From GCA-2746795 sp964643965 (lineage in GTDB: Bacteria > Chloroflexota > Anaerolineae > Promineifilales > Promineifilaceae): DNA of 64,000 nt. The stretch spans positions 33,672 to 97,671 of the forward strand of contig CAZXVH010000007.1 in the NCBI GenBank assembly GCA_964643965.1, read 5' to 3'. The first letter of the stretch is position 1; each line of letters opens with the position of its first letter. Shown one piece after another: positions 8,593 to 17,382 of this stretch. A program made the translations under genes and the position numbers. The notes beneath the pieces are model-generated. The model was not told the origin of the DNA, searched no databases, and worked only from the letters and a program-made list of their open reading frames with translations.

Positions 8593-10732
8593 AATCAGGC
8601 CAACCCAAACTAATCCGCCCACGATCTTCCTCCACTTTCAAAATACTGACTTCCAAGACATCACCCACAGTGAGCGTTTCGCCGCGAGGCAGTTGGCTGC
8701 GGTGCAGCAGGCCATCTTGTTTGACGCCAATATCGATGAAAGCGCCAAAATCGACCACGTTGCGCACCGTGCCTTTCAAGCGCATCCCTAAATGTAGATC
8801 GGCCATACTCAACACGTCATTGCGTAAAATCGGCTTGGGCAAATCTTCGCGGGGGTCACGGCCGGGGCGTATTAGCTGTTCAAAAATATCGGTGAGGGTG
8901 GGCACGCCGGTTCCCAGTTCTGCGGCCAGGTCTGCCAGAGAGATGGATTGGCGCAATGCCTGGAGCAGTGGTTCTCGCTCGGCCGGTTGGCTGGTGGCTT
9001 TGAGGCCGGCGCGTTGCAGAACGGCCGTTGCCACCCCGTAGCTCTCTGGATGAATGGCGCTGGCGTCAAGGGGTTCATCCCCATCCCGGATGCGCAGGAA
9101 ACCGGCGCTCTGTTCAAACGCCTTGCTGCCCAGGCCGTTGACTTTGGTGAGGGCGGTGCGGTGGGGGAAACGGCCGTTTTTGTCCCGGTAGCTCACGATT
9201 TTTTCCGCCAGCTTGGGGCCAATGCCCGATACATACGTCAGCAGCGCCGGCGAGGCCGTATTCACATCCACCCCCACCTGGTTCACCACCGACTCCACTA
9301 CGCTGTCCAGCGCCGCCGCCAGCGCCGTCTGATTTACATCATGCTGATACATGCCCACGCCGATGGATTTGGGGTCGATTTTCACCAGTTCCGCCAGCGG
9401 ATCTTGCACCCGGCGGCCAATAGACGCCGCGCCGCGAATAGTCACATCCAAATCTGGCAGTTCCGCTTTGGCTAATTTGCTGGCGCTGTAAATGCTGGCC
9501 CCGGCCTCGTTCACCAGCAGATAGCGCACCCCATCCAGCTGGCGCGTTAGTTCTGCCGCTAATTTTTCCGTTTCGCGGGAGGCCGTGCCGTTGCCGATGG
9601 CGATGAGGGTGATGTGATGTCGATTGATGAGCAGCGCCAATTGTTTCAAGGCTGCTTCCCACATTTTTTGCGGCGCATGAGGATAAATCACGCCACTGTC
9701 TAGCACTTTGCCGGTGGTATCAATGACCGCCAGTTTGCAGCCGGTGCGAAAGCCGGGGTCCAGGGCTAGGATGGTCTGGTCGGCCAGGGGCGGCTGGCTG
9801 AGCAAGCCGCGCAGATTGTCGGCAAAGACGCGGATGGCATGGGCCTCGGCCGTTTCCGTGAGGGTGCGGCGTACATCGCGCTCTATGGCGGGCAGCAGCA
9901 GCCGTTGAGCGGCGTCTTGCATGCAAAGCTGGAGCGGTTCAGCGAAGGGGGAGTGGCGAAAATCGGGCCGGAAAGTAGTGCGCATGGGCAGCAGCCAATC
10001 ATTTTCGCTAACTTCCAATTTGACGCGCACGATTTTTTCCGCTTCGCCCCGATTGATAGCTAATATCTGGTGCGGGCGCAAGCGGTCAACACGCATCTGG
10101 TACTTGTAATAGAGGTGGTAGACCTCTTTTTCATCGATGGCGTCAGCCACTTTTTCTACCTGGAGGACGCCAAATTTGAGCGCTTTTTCGCGCACACCCT
10201 GGCGCACCTGGGGATTGTCGCTGATGGTTTCGGCCACGATGTCATAGGCGCCGGCCAGGGCTTCAGGCACGGTGGGAGCGGCGTCGGTGAGGAAGGGGTG
10301 GGCCAGTTCTTCGACGGATTTGGGGGAACGGGGCTGCGCCAGCACCAGGTCGGCCAGCGGGGTTAACCCTTTTTCGCGGGCGATGGTGGCCCGGGTGCGC
10401 CGCTTCGGTTTGTAGGGTTGGTAGAGGTCTTCCAACGCCGTCATGGTTTCGGCGGCCAGGAGCGCCTGGCGCAGGTCTGGCGTCATTTTCTCCTGGTCGC
10501 TGATGGAGGCGATGATGGTTTGCCGCCGGTCGTCCAGCGCCCGCAGTTTTCCGGTGCGTTCCTGAATGGCGCGAAGCTGTTCTTCGTCCAGGCTGCCGGT
10601 GGCTTCTTTGCGGTAGCGGGCGATGAAGGGGATGGTATTGCCGGAATCAAGCAGGGTGGTAACGGCCGTTACTTGCGCTGCTCGCAGCGATAATTCTTGA
10701 GCGATTTGGTTTGCATGTGTCATGATGGGCAT
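8591..10732 (-). CDS. tex: Tex-family RNA-binding transcription accessory protein
   Basis: A 713-residue protein with the Tex order: N-terminal helical region (LRAAQVTAVTTLLDSGNTIPFIARYRKEATGSLDEEQL is diagnostic in its parts IPFIARYRKE and GSLDEEQLR), a YqgF-like RNase H fold (ILALDPGFRTGCKLAVID), a helix-hairpin-helix pair (YVSGIGPKLAEKIVSYR) and a C-terminal S1 domain (GTVRNVVDFGAFIDIGVKQD). Tex binds nucleic acid and the transcription elongation complex. The first ATG at 10732 sits within a TATAATG string, so the real start may be the ATG at 10723, giving an almost leaderless mRNA; neither has a Shine-Dalgarno sequence. Converges with smpB. Confidence 0.95.
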   Translation of the reverse strand: MPIMTHANQIAQELSLRAAQVTAVTTLLDSGNTIPFIARYRKEATGSLDEEQLRAIQERTGKLRALDDRRQTIIASISDQEKMTPDLRQALLAAETMTALEDLYQPYKPKRRTRATIAREKGLTPLADLVLAQPRSPKSVEELAHPFLTDAAPTVPEALAGAYDIVAETISDNPQVRQGVREKALKFGVLQVEKVADAIDEKEVYHLYYKYQMRVDRLRPHQILAINRGEAEKIVRVKLEVSENDWLLPMRTTFRPDFRHSPFAEPLQLCMQDAAQRLLLPAIERDVRRTLTETAEAHAIRVFADNLRGLLSQPPLADQTILALDPGFRTGCKLAVIDTTGKVLDSGVIYPHAPQKMWEAALKQLALLINRHHITLIAIGNGTASRETEKLAAELTRQLDGVRYLLVNEAGASIYSASKLAKAELPDLDVTIRGAASIGRRVQDPLAELVKIDPKSIGVGMYQHDVNQTALAAALDSVVESVVNQVGVDVNTASPALLTYVSGIGPKLAEKIVSYRDKNGRFPHRTALTKVNGLGSKAFEQSAGFLRIRDGDEPLDASAIHPESYGVATAVLQRAGLKATSQPAEREPLLQALRQSISLADLAAELGTGVPTLTDIFEQLIRPGRDPREDLPKPILRNDVLSMADLHLGMRLKGTVRNVVDFGAFIDIGVKQDGLLHRSQLPRGETLTVGDVLEVSILKVEEDRGRISLGWPD

Positions 10733-10761
10733 TATAACGAAGGGTCAGTAGTTGGGCGAGT

Positions 10762-13245
10762 TTAGGGGCAGTTTGGCGCTTCGATGAACAGGGTTTTTTG
10801 CGCCCATAAACTGCCGCCAGTTTCCACCCGACCATAGCCGGTGACAGCGCCGCCCGGGCTGACCAGGGTGTAGATGGCGCTGTTTGGCGTGGCATCGGAA
10901 ACCGGTTCTCCATTCCAGAAATAGGCGTAAATGCCATCGCCGCCGTGTCCCTGGAAGAAGATGAGCATTTCCCAGCCGGTGTTGGTGCAAACGGCCGTTT
11001 CTGGCAAAGGCCATAAATCAAAGCTCAATGGCGTGATCTGGTCAGCTGGTTTGGGGGTGGCGCTGCCGCCGCCGGCGCTGCTGTGGGTGAAGATGGGCAG
11101 CCGCCCCATTTCCCCATACCATTGGATGCGATCCTCAAAGACGAAACCGGCCACATCGCCATCGCCCACAAAGAACCATTTGCTGTCTTCGGAGCGCCCC
11201 ATGATGACGATGGGGTCTCCGGCCGCCACCACGGACAGTTCTTGCCCGTTAAGGTTCGGCTGGTCATAGAGGGAAGAATTTTCCAGCGCCAGGCCAATAT
11301 TGGTGGGGGTGGCTGTGCCCAGGGAAGCTGCTGGCATGGGCGTGGTCGCTGCTTCTACGGTGGCTGAAACAGCGATAGTAGTAGGCGTTGGTTCTGTGGC
11401 CGGCCCGGCAGCGGTGGCTGAGGGTGTGGTCGTCGGTATGGTGGTGGGGGAAACGGCCGTTTCTGTGTTTGTCGGAAAAGCAGAAAGATCAGATTTGGAA
11501 TTATTTGTCACGGTAGCAGAGGTGAAAACGGCCGTGGCGGTAGAGCGCCTCGTTTTGGTGGCAGTTGGCGCTTTAACGGCGGCTAATGTGGTTGCCTCCG
11601 ATGTTGTCGTGGCTGGCCGTTCCATTTCTGCCTGGTCGGCGCGGCCTACCATCACCCATACAACTTGAGAAAGTACAAGCAGCACACCCACAATCACAGC
11701 GATGACAAGCAGCCGTTTGTCCCGGTGCTTGATCTCATCTTCCGTGTTGATCAAGCGCTCGGCCAATTCCAAGACCCCATCTTCATCCTGGAAATCAGGG
11801 TCGATGGCCTTGATTTGATTCCAATATGCCATCGCCTCGTGGGGATTTTGTCGGGACACGGCGGCAAACGCATTATTATACAAAATGGCGCAGATGCCTT
11901 CTTTAGCCCGGCGCTCCACCTGCATTCGGTCACGATAGGGCAATGACCCCCGCTTCGCCTCAACTGTCTCCCAATTTTTCAAGGCTTCTTCATACCGGCG
12001 TTCTTCCAGCATGGAAACGGCCGTTTCATAAAGAGCGTCGAGATCAGATTGAATGGTATTTGACTGCATACTTTGGCGAATCTGGGTATAGAGATGGCCG
12101 AGATTAGGATAGTGTGGCGTTAACTCCCGCATGGCCGTCGCTACCACGGCCGCTTCCCCAAATTTACCGGCCTGGAAGAAGTCCACAGCCTGTTTATAAA
12201 GCTGTTGGGCGGCGTCTTGCCTGAGCTGCGCCGCTTGCCCACTCTGGTAGTCGGCGCCGGTGCGCGTTAGCTCGTCGATTTTTTCAATGCAGCGAATGTA
12301 GTCCCCTTCATCATACGCCTCGTTGGCTTGCAGCCACAGGCGGCCCAGATGCTCCAAATGGCGAGAGCCGAGAGTTTCCAGGGGGTTTTGCAGGTTGACG
12401 GCCACCGTTTGTAAAGCGGTGGCCATATCGGCCGCAGATTGGTAGCGGCGCTCCGGCTGTTTTTCTAAGGCGCGTTCCACGATGGTGATCAAGGTTTGGG
12501 GCAGATTGGAATTGGCGGCGAACAAGTCAGGCACGGCGGCGCTGATTTGTTGATCTAAAATATGTTGGATGCTGTCACCGGGAAAGGGGGGGCGCCCATC
12601 CAGCATTTCATAGATGAGGGCGCCCAGGCTGTAAATATCGGCGCGATAATCCACGGCGTTGCCCAGGGCTTGCTCCGGCGACATGTAAAGGGCGGTGCCC
12701 AAGGCGGTCTGTTCATCCAGGGCGGTGAGAGGTTGCCCCACCAGCCTGGCGATGCCAAAGTCCATGAGAATGGGTTCGCCCAGGAGATTGATCATGACAT
12801 TGGCGGGCTTGATGTCGCGGTGGATCATGCGCCGTTGGTGGGCGTAATCGACCGCATCACACAAATTGATGGCGATGCGGGTGGCTTCGGTGAGGGGAAG
12901 GCGCATCTCGGCCTGCTGTAGGGCGGCTAATTTTTGCGCCAATGTTTCGCCGGGAATGTATTCCATGACGATGTAATAGAGGCCCTCTTCTCGTTTTATG
13001 TCATAGACACGCACGATATTTTGGTGGCGCAGTTGGGCAACGGCCGTTGCTTCTTGCTCAAATTGTTGTACAAATTTGGGGTCTTTGGTGAGGTGGGGAT
13101 GGATGATTTTGAGGGCCACATCTCGCTTGAGGTTTTTATCGGCAGCCCGATAGACGGAGGACATACCTCCGCGACCTAAAAGAGACTCGATGGTGTAGCG
13201 GTCTCCCAGAACTTGACCAATCCAGGATTTGTTTTTTGGCGTCAT
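10762..13245 (-). CDS. PknB-type serine/threonine kinase with TPR-like middle and extracellular SH3 region
   Basis: An 827-residue membrane kinase. The kinase domain (about residues 15-285) has the glycine loop GRGGMSSVY (24-32), ATP-binding Lys46, HRDIKPAN (142-149) and DFG (162-164), so it should be active. Helical TPR-like repeats follow to about residue 510. A single membrane helix (LLVIAVIVGVLLVLSQVVWVM) is followed by a Thr-rich spacer and an outside C-terminal region with an SH3-like segment (SLYDQPNLNGQELSVVAAGDP) and a final Cys-containing domain. The tail probably senses the envelope. It is divergent from the P-loop ATPase at 13399. Substrates are unknown. Confidence 0.9.
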   Translation of the reverse strand: MTPKNKSWIGQVLGDRYTIESLLGRGGMSSVYRAADKNLKRDVALKIIHPHLTKDPKFVQQFEQEATAVAQLRHQNIVRVYDIKREEGLYYIVMEYIPGETLAQKLAALQQAEMRLPLTEATRIAINLCDAVDYAHQRRMIHRDIKPANVMINLLGEPILMDFGIARLVGQPLTALDEQTALGTALYMSPEQALGNAVDYRADIYSLGALIYEMLDGRPPFPGDSIQHILDQQISAAVPDLFAANSNLPQTLITIVERALEKQPERRYQSAADMATALQTVAVNLQNPLETLGSRHLEHLGRLWLQANEAYDEGDYIRCIEKIDELTRTGADYQSGQAAQLRQDAAQQLYKQAVDFFQAGKFGEAAVVATAMRELTPHYPNLGHLYTQIRQSMQSNTIQSDLDALYETAVSMLEERRYEEALKNWETVEAKRGSLPYRDRMQVERRAKEGICAILYNNAFAAVSRQNPHEAMAYWNQIKAIDPDFQDEDGVLELAERLINTEDEIKHRDKRLLVIAVIVGVLLVLSQVVWVMVGRADQAEMERPATTTSEATTLAAVKAPTATKTRRSTATAVFTSATVTNNSKSDLSAFPTNTETAVSPTTIPTTTPSATAAGPATEPTPTTIAVSATVEAATTPMPAASLGTATPTNIGLALENSSLYDQPNLNGQELSVVAAGDPIVIMGRSEDSKWFFVGDGDVAGFVFEDRIQWYGEMGRLPIFTHSSAGGGSATPKPADQITPLSFDLWPLPETAVCTNTGWEMLIFFQGHGGDGIYAYFWNGEPVSDATPNSAIYTLVSPGGAVTGYGRVETGGSLWAQKTLFIEAPNCP

Positions 13246-13398
13246 GTCCCGACTCCGCTATGATGGGCGGCAGCGATTTGGATTCCCATTGGAACACAGA
13301 GATACACGGAGGAACCACAAAATCATTATTTGTAAAGATGGGATTGTTTTAAAATGAACCATGTCCCATTTTTTGATGGTAATGGAGAGAATTATACC

Positions 13399-14073
13399 AT
13401 GCCGCGGACGTTTTTCCATTTTGAAAAGGTGGGCTATTGGCGTAATCCGTTTGGGGCGTTGACGGAGGCGGAGTGGGCGGCGGTGGCGGCGCTGCCGCCC
13501 AAGGCGGCGCAGGCGTTGAGCGCTGGTTTTGACCATTTGCAGTTGTTAGGGCCGATGGGGGTGGGTAAATCGACGACTTTGTTGGCTTTGCACAACTATT
13601 TTGCCGCAGAGGGACGCCGGGTGGCTTATGAATATTTGCCACCTGGACAGCGTCGTTTTGAAACAGAAACGGCCGTTCTGGATACCTTTCTCCTGGATGA
13701 AGCGCAGCGGCTCTGGTGGGGGCAGCGACAGAAATTGAGGCGGTTGGCGGGCAACGGCCGTTTGCAGATCATCTTCAGCAGCCATGAAGACCTGACCGGG
13801 TTGTTTGCCAACAGAGGGTTGAACTTGACCAGTGTGGATTTGGCGGGGGAGATGGAGGTGGGTTGGATAACGGCCGTTTTAGACAAACGCCTGGCTTATT
13901 TTGCCCTGCCTGATCAGCCTCGCGCCCGCTTATCTGATGACGCCCCTGCCTATCTCTATGAGCGGTTTGGGCATAATTTGCGCCAGATGGAATACTTCTT
14001 ATACGAGGTGTGGCAAAGTCTTGACGGGCCAGAGCGCGTCACGCCGCATATCTTAATGCAGACGAAAGCCTAA
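13399..14073 (+). CDS. P-loop ATPase, AAA-like, of unknown role
   Basis: A 224-residue cytosolic protein with a Walker A motif (LLGPMGVGKSTTLLALHNYF) near residue 48 and a Walker B motif in DTFLLDEAQRLWW near residue 95. Further on, LQIIFSSHEDLTGLF resembles the sensor-1 segment of AAA ATPases. I do not recognise the specific family; DnaA/IstB-like loaders are the nearest by general form. The ATG at 13399 is chosen because GGAGAG stands nine bases upstream, whereas the ATG at 13354 has no such site. Its stop overlaps the stop of the convergent gene in the four bases CTAA (14070-14073). Confidence 0.7.
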   Translation: MPRTFFHFEKVGYWRNPFGALTEAEWAAVAALPPKAAQALSAGFDHLQLLGPMGVGKSTTLLALHNYFAAEGRRVAYEYLPPGQRRFETETAVLDTFLLDEAQRLWWGQRQKLRRLAGNGRLQIIFSSHEDLTGLFANRGLNLTSVDLAGEMEVGWITAVLDKRLAYFALPDQPRARLSDDAPAYLYERFGHNLRQMEYFLYEVWQSLDGPERVTPHILMQTKA

Positions 14074-14474
14074 CTCTCTTCAGACGGCACAGGTCTCAGC
14101 AAAAAGCGTTTGCTGCCCACAATATCCTTGCCCCAGGCCACATTCAGGTCAATCTGCACCGTCCAGACAATGCTGACATAATACCCCTCATAGCTCCAGG
14201 GATCAGAAGGCAGCGTGAAGGCAAACTCAAATATCGCTGGCAGCCCTGCTTTTAACGAACCTTCATGCAATTGCATCTCGGCTGGAGTTTCCACATATTG
14301 TGTGCCACGCCCCTCAGTTTGCCAACGCAGCCGCGCCGTTACCTGCTTGCAATTAATGTCGCTGTCCGTGTAAATGGTAACACGCCCTTTCAATGCCTCT
14401 CCAGGTTGAAACAGCGTCACGTCTCCATCCACTTTTCCATCAAAAAATTGAATATCAAAATCTGCGTTAGCCAT
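14070..14474 (-). CDS. Arrestin-like beta-sandwich protein
   Basis: A 134-residue soluble protein rich in predicted beta strands. The pattern 'VDGDVTLFQPGEALKGRVTI' near the N-terminus, followed by strand-rich text and a YYVSIVWTVQID segment, is typical of arrestin/Spo0M-like folds, in which two proteins share a ligand-binding sandwich. No enzyme motif is seen. The ATG at 14474 is used because the residues before it read from a REP-like repeat (14490-14560) rather than from conserved protein. The next upstream gene on this strand (14577) also has such a domain, so the two may form a pair. Function unknown. Confidence 0.5.
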   Translation of the reverse strand: MANADFDIQFFDGKVDGDVTLFQPGEALKGRVTIYTDSDINCKQVTARLRWQTEGRGTQYVETPAEMQLHEGSLKAGLPAIFEFAFTLPSDPWSYEGYYVSIVWTVQIDLNVAWGKDIVGSKRFLLRPVPSEES

Positions 14475-14489
14475 AATTTTTATGTGTAA

Positions 14490-14560
14490 TCTGAGCTTGT
14501 CGAAGGCGAAACCGGGCTTCGACAAGTGGTTCTTGAGCTTGCCGAAAGGCTCAGCCCTCG
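14490..14560. repeat. REP-like repeat with GAGCTTGTCGAAG half-sites
   Basis: The stretch contains GAGCTTGTCGAAGG followed by CTTCGACAAG, which can pair as an 11-bp hairpin, then a diverged copy GAGCTTGCCGAAAGGCTC. Related units are at 34849-34868 and 43298-43345. All lie between genes. Confidence 0.6.
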
Positions 14561-14576
14561 CCTGTCTGGATACTCC

Positions 14577-15200
14577 CTAAATTTTCATTTTGGGCAAAAC
14601 AGTTAGTTCAAACTCTTCCACAAAATTGGGCAGTGAAGAAATATCCGCCTCGAATTTGAGGAGCCATTGTAAAGCATTTCGGCGCACCTTTACCGTGTGT
14701 ATGCTGTCTGCGGGAATTTGCAGCGAATACGCTTTGTGCAGCAGATGACCACTCCGAAAATCAGCGCCCGGCTCCTCATATTCTTCGATAATATGATTAT
14801 GGGTGACGGTGGTGGTGTCTGTGCCGCGCTGGTAGGTGGCCGTTTCGCGCAAGATGAGCTGCGTCTTTATCCAATTAATCGTAACTGGTCGTTTGAAAGT
14901 GTGGTGGAAACTAAAATCAAACGTTTCACCTACGGCCAATTCCGCGGGCGGCAACACGAACTCAGGACGGCCCACCTTAAATCGGGCGTAATAAGCCATG
15001 AGGCCGTACCCGGTAATAGCCAGGCCAATGAGTATAAAAATTGAGATGAAAAAGATACCCAGAAATTGCGGTTCATTGGTGAGCATGAAAAATAGGAAAA
15101 CCGCAGAAAATGCGGTCCAGAATAAGCCAAATCCGAGTAAACAGCCTGGCTTTTTGCTGCTGATAGCGTAACTAGACTGGCCGGAATTACGAATTGTCAT
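14577..15200 (-). CDS. Two-helix membrane protein with arrestin-like cytosolic or exported domain
   Basis: A 207-residue protein. Two hydrophobic helices (LLGFGLFWTAFSAVFLFFML at about 20-39 and FFISIFILIGLAITGYGLMA at about 50-69) are followed by a strand-rich domain that begins FVLPPAELAVGETFDFSFHH, the same 'pro-basic, VGExxxxxxxx' pattern as the neighbouring arrestin-like protein. DUF3592-type proteins have a similar helix arrangement, but I cannot assign it with certainty. It is 102 bp upstream of the smaller arrestin-like gene with a REP-like repeat between. Function unknown. Confidence 0.55.
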   Translation of the reverse strand: MTIRNSGQSSYAISSKKPGCLLGFGLFWTAFSAVFLFFMLTNEPQFLGIFFISIFILIGLAITGYGLMAYYARFKVGRPEFVLPPAELAVGETFDFSFHHTFKRPVTINWIKTQLILRETATYQRGTDTTTVTHNHIIEEYEEPGADFRSGHLLHKAYSLQIPADSIHTVKVRRNALQWLLKFEADISSLPNFVEEFELTVLPKMKI

Positions 15201-15257
15201 CTGCTTTTATCTACTCCTGGTTTGGCGTCAGTTAGGTATCTTCTCAATAAACTGGGA

Positions 15258-15318
15258 GATTACAAAAGTTTTGGCATCAGAGTGTTCATACAAAGCTAAT
15301 TCTAAAACTTTTGTAATC
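15258..15318. repeat. Long inverted repeat between genes
   Basis: A perfect 15-bp inverted repeat GATTACAAAAGTTTT (15258-15272 with 15304-15318) with a 31-base loop. The outer bases TCTCAATA (about 15242) and TATTGAGA (about 15330) extend the pairing, so the whole non-coding gap of about 100 bases can fold. It may end transcription of the HDAC remnant or be a small non-autonomous element. Confidence 0.6.
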
Positions 15319-15340
15319 TTTGCCCCCAAATATTGAGATG

Positions 15341-15619
15341 TTACTCAGTTAGCCCCTGAAAAAACTGACGCACACATTCGCCTAAGGCTGATAGATCATA
15401 GCCACCTTCCTGCACAGAAACGACAGGTAGACCCAATGCTTGCAGTATCTTACTAATCTGGAAAAAGCTGGCTGGTTCCAACTTGAAACTGCCAGCGGGA
15501 TCGTTTTCTAGTGTATCAAATCCCAAAGAAAGCACCAACATATCTGGCGCGGAAAAAAGATGTCCTGAACGCCGTTGCTGTGATAGACGCCGATGTTCCT
15601 CAAATGGTGCGTCTGGGGA
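15341..15619 (-). pseudogene. Remnant of a histone deacetylase / acetylpolyamine amidohydrolase family gene
   Basis: The frame ending at 15341 gives the family C-terminus: DMLVLSLGFDTLENDPAGSF, then QALGLPVVSVQEGGYDLSALGE, matching the metal and active-site Tyr region (GGY) of these enzymes. Just upstream a different frame reads IGVYHSNGVQDIFF, which resembles the family's D-x-HHGNGTQ-x-IF motif. The roughly 80 residues that normally separate these two motifs are missing, the frames do not agree, and the N-terminal half is absent. Upstream the sequence runs straight into a fragment of the MITE-like repeat (15620-15651) and then the ggt stop. I read this as a decayed gene, not an active enzyme. 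Confidence 0.65.
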
Positions 15620-15651
15620 GCAGCCCTTCGGCATTGAGATGCGGCCACAGC
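15620..15651 (+). repeat. Fragment of the MITE-like element, copy C
   Basis: 32 bases matching the middle of copy B (GCAGCCCTTCGG...GCGGCCACAGC) with two mismatches. It lies exactly between the HDAC-family remnant and the end of ggt. Confidence 0.6.
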
Positions 15652-15653
15652 AG

Positions 15654-17243
15654 TCAGGCAACGGCCGTTGCTCCCCCTCGCCTGTTATCCCCAGCCGCCA
15701 CTAAACGGCCGTCTTCCGTGCGGGAAACGGAGTGCGCTCCCCCAAAGTAGATGCTGCGGCCGGGCCAGCAGTTGACCGGGTAGCCCCAGGCCGTCAACTG
15801 GGCGATGGCTTCTGGATCATAGCCATGTTCACATTGCAGCACCCCGTTTTCCAGGTGGACCCGCGCCGTATTGACCGTATCATCCAGGGATAACTGGAAG
15901 TCGATGAGATTGCTGAGAACCTGCAAAATGGCGCTGCGAATGCGTTCACTGCCGCCGCTGCCTACCACCAGCCGCGTTTTGCCATTTTTTAGCACAATGG
16001 TGGGCGTCATCATGGTGGGGATGCGCTGTCCGGGCTGGCGGGTATGGAAGCCGTTGGGGTGCAGGTCGGCTTCGCCCAAAATGTTGTTGGCGATATAGCC
16101 GGTTCCGGGCACCACAAACCCGGCCGACTCTCCGGCGGTCGTGGTCAGGCTGACGGCCAGCCCCGCGCCGTCGATGACGCTGAGATGGCTGGTATTGCCG
16201 CCCCCTTTTTTCTCCGCTGCCGTTGAGGAAGGGCGTCTGTCGGCCAGCGCTCCCTCTACTTCCTGGCGATATTGGCTGACGTGGGCCTGGCTGAGAAAAC
16301 GGGCGGTGGCTTCGGCGATGGGTAGATGTTCGCTGTCATATTCCCATAAGCGGCGGGCGCGGCTGACGGCGGCCATGACTTCGTATAGCAACTGAAGATG
16401 GCGGGCGGAACCATGTTGTACGAGGGAGAGATCAAAGTGGGCAAGCAGCTTGAAGGCAAACGCCGTCAGGACGCCGCCAGTAGAGCTGGGGGGTGGCAGC
16501 AGCAGTTCGTATCCGCGATAGGGTAGACGAATGGAACTGCGGACAGGAGTGGTATAGTTTTGCAGGTCAACGGCCGTTAAAAATCCGCCATTTTCTTGTT
16601 GATCAGCCAAAAGCGCCTGGGCTAAACGGCCGTTGCGAGCATACGCCGCCCCTTCTTGGGCCAGGTTAGATAAGGTGTCGGTCAGATGGGGGATGTAGAG
16701 TGTTTCGCCCGGCTGGATCATGCGGCCGTTGGCGGCGAAGATCGCTTTCATTCCTTCAGTGTGGGTGTAAATGGGGGTGAGCAGTTTGCAGGTGAAAGCC
16801 TGGAATGGCTCCAGGGGGAAACCGGCGCGGGCCAGTTGGATGGCTGGCGCCAGCAAGGTGGGTAGGGGCAGGCGACCATGACGGCCAGCCAGTTGACATA
16901 AGCCGAAGATGTTGCCGGGCACGGCCACCGCCGCCCGGCCCAGGTGGAAGCTTTGGGTGGTAGCGCCAAAGTCGATGATAACTTCGGTAAAGTCCTTGAG
17001 GGCTGGCGGCGACCCTTCCAGGCCGGGGGTGGTGGAGAAGAAATCATAAACGAGAGAACGGCCGTTTTGGGGATCGTACAAATGAGCCATGCCGCTGCCG
17101 CCCAGGTGGACGACGCCAATTTCGGCAATAAACGAGGCAAAGGCGGCGGCCACGGCCGCATCGACGGCATTGCCTCCTTGTTTGAGCATAGCAGCGCCAG
17201 CCGCCGCTGTCTGCGGGCTGCCCGCAGCGATTACACCAGCCAT
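15654..17243 (-). CDS. ggt: Gamma-glutamyltransferase
   Basis: A 529-residue Ntn-hydrolase that is expected to cleave itself and transfer or hydrolyse gamma-glutamyl groups of glutathione-like compounds. The catalytic Thr is in GNTSHLSVID (usual TTHxSVxD), followed by GLAVSLTTT; the N-terminal half begins AAGSPQTAAAGAAMLKQGGN and has GNAVDAAVAAAF, as expected. The glycine pair in VGSGGSERI also fits. The ATG at 17243 follows AAAGGA at a good distance; a longer frame to 17300 has no such support. There is no signal peptide, unlike the periplasmic enzyme of E. coli, so it may work in the cytosol. It is divergent from an M20 carboxypeptidase 139 bp away. Confidence 0.9.
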   Translation of the reverse strand: MAGVIAAGSPQTAAAGAAMLKQGGNAVDAAVAAAFASFIAEIGVVHLGGSGMAHLYDPQNGRSLVYDFFSTTPGLEGSPPALKDFTEVIIDFGATTQSFHLGRAAVAVPGNIFGLCQLAGRHGRLPLPTLLAPAIQLARAGFPLEPFQAFTCKLLTPIYTHTEGMKAIFAANGRMIQPGETLYIPHLTDTLSNLAQEGAAYARNGRLAQALLADQQENGGFLTAVDLQNYTTPVRSSIRLPYRGYELLLPPPSSTGGVLTAFAFKLLAHFDLSLVQHGSARHLQLLYEVMAAVSRARRLWEYDSEHLPIAEATARFLSQAHVSQYRQEVEGALADRRPSSTAAEKKGGGNTSHLSVIDGAGLAVSLTTTAGESAGFVVPGTGYIANNILGEADLHPNGFHTRQPGQRIPTMMTPTIVLKNGKTRLVVGSGGSERIRSAILQVLSNLIDFQLSLDDTVNTARVHLENGVLQCEHGYDPEAIAQLTAWGYPVNCWPGRSIYFGGAHSVSRTEDGRLVAAGDNRRGGATAVA

Positions 17244-17382
17244 AAGGGTTCCTTTACGTTTAAGCGTGATTTTTCTTTGAGCCGGGAGCAAGTTTACCAA
17301 AATGAATCAAAAAAGCAGATGTATTTTGCTGCGACTGGTGTTATAACAAAGGCATCAATCCAAAACAGAGACGAGAACTGAT

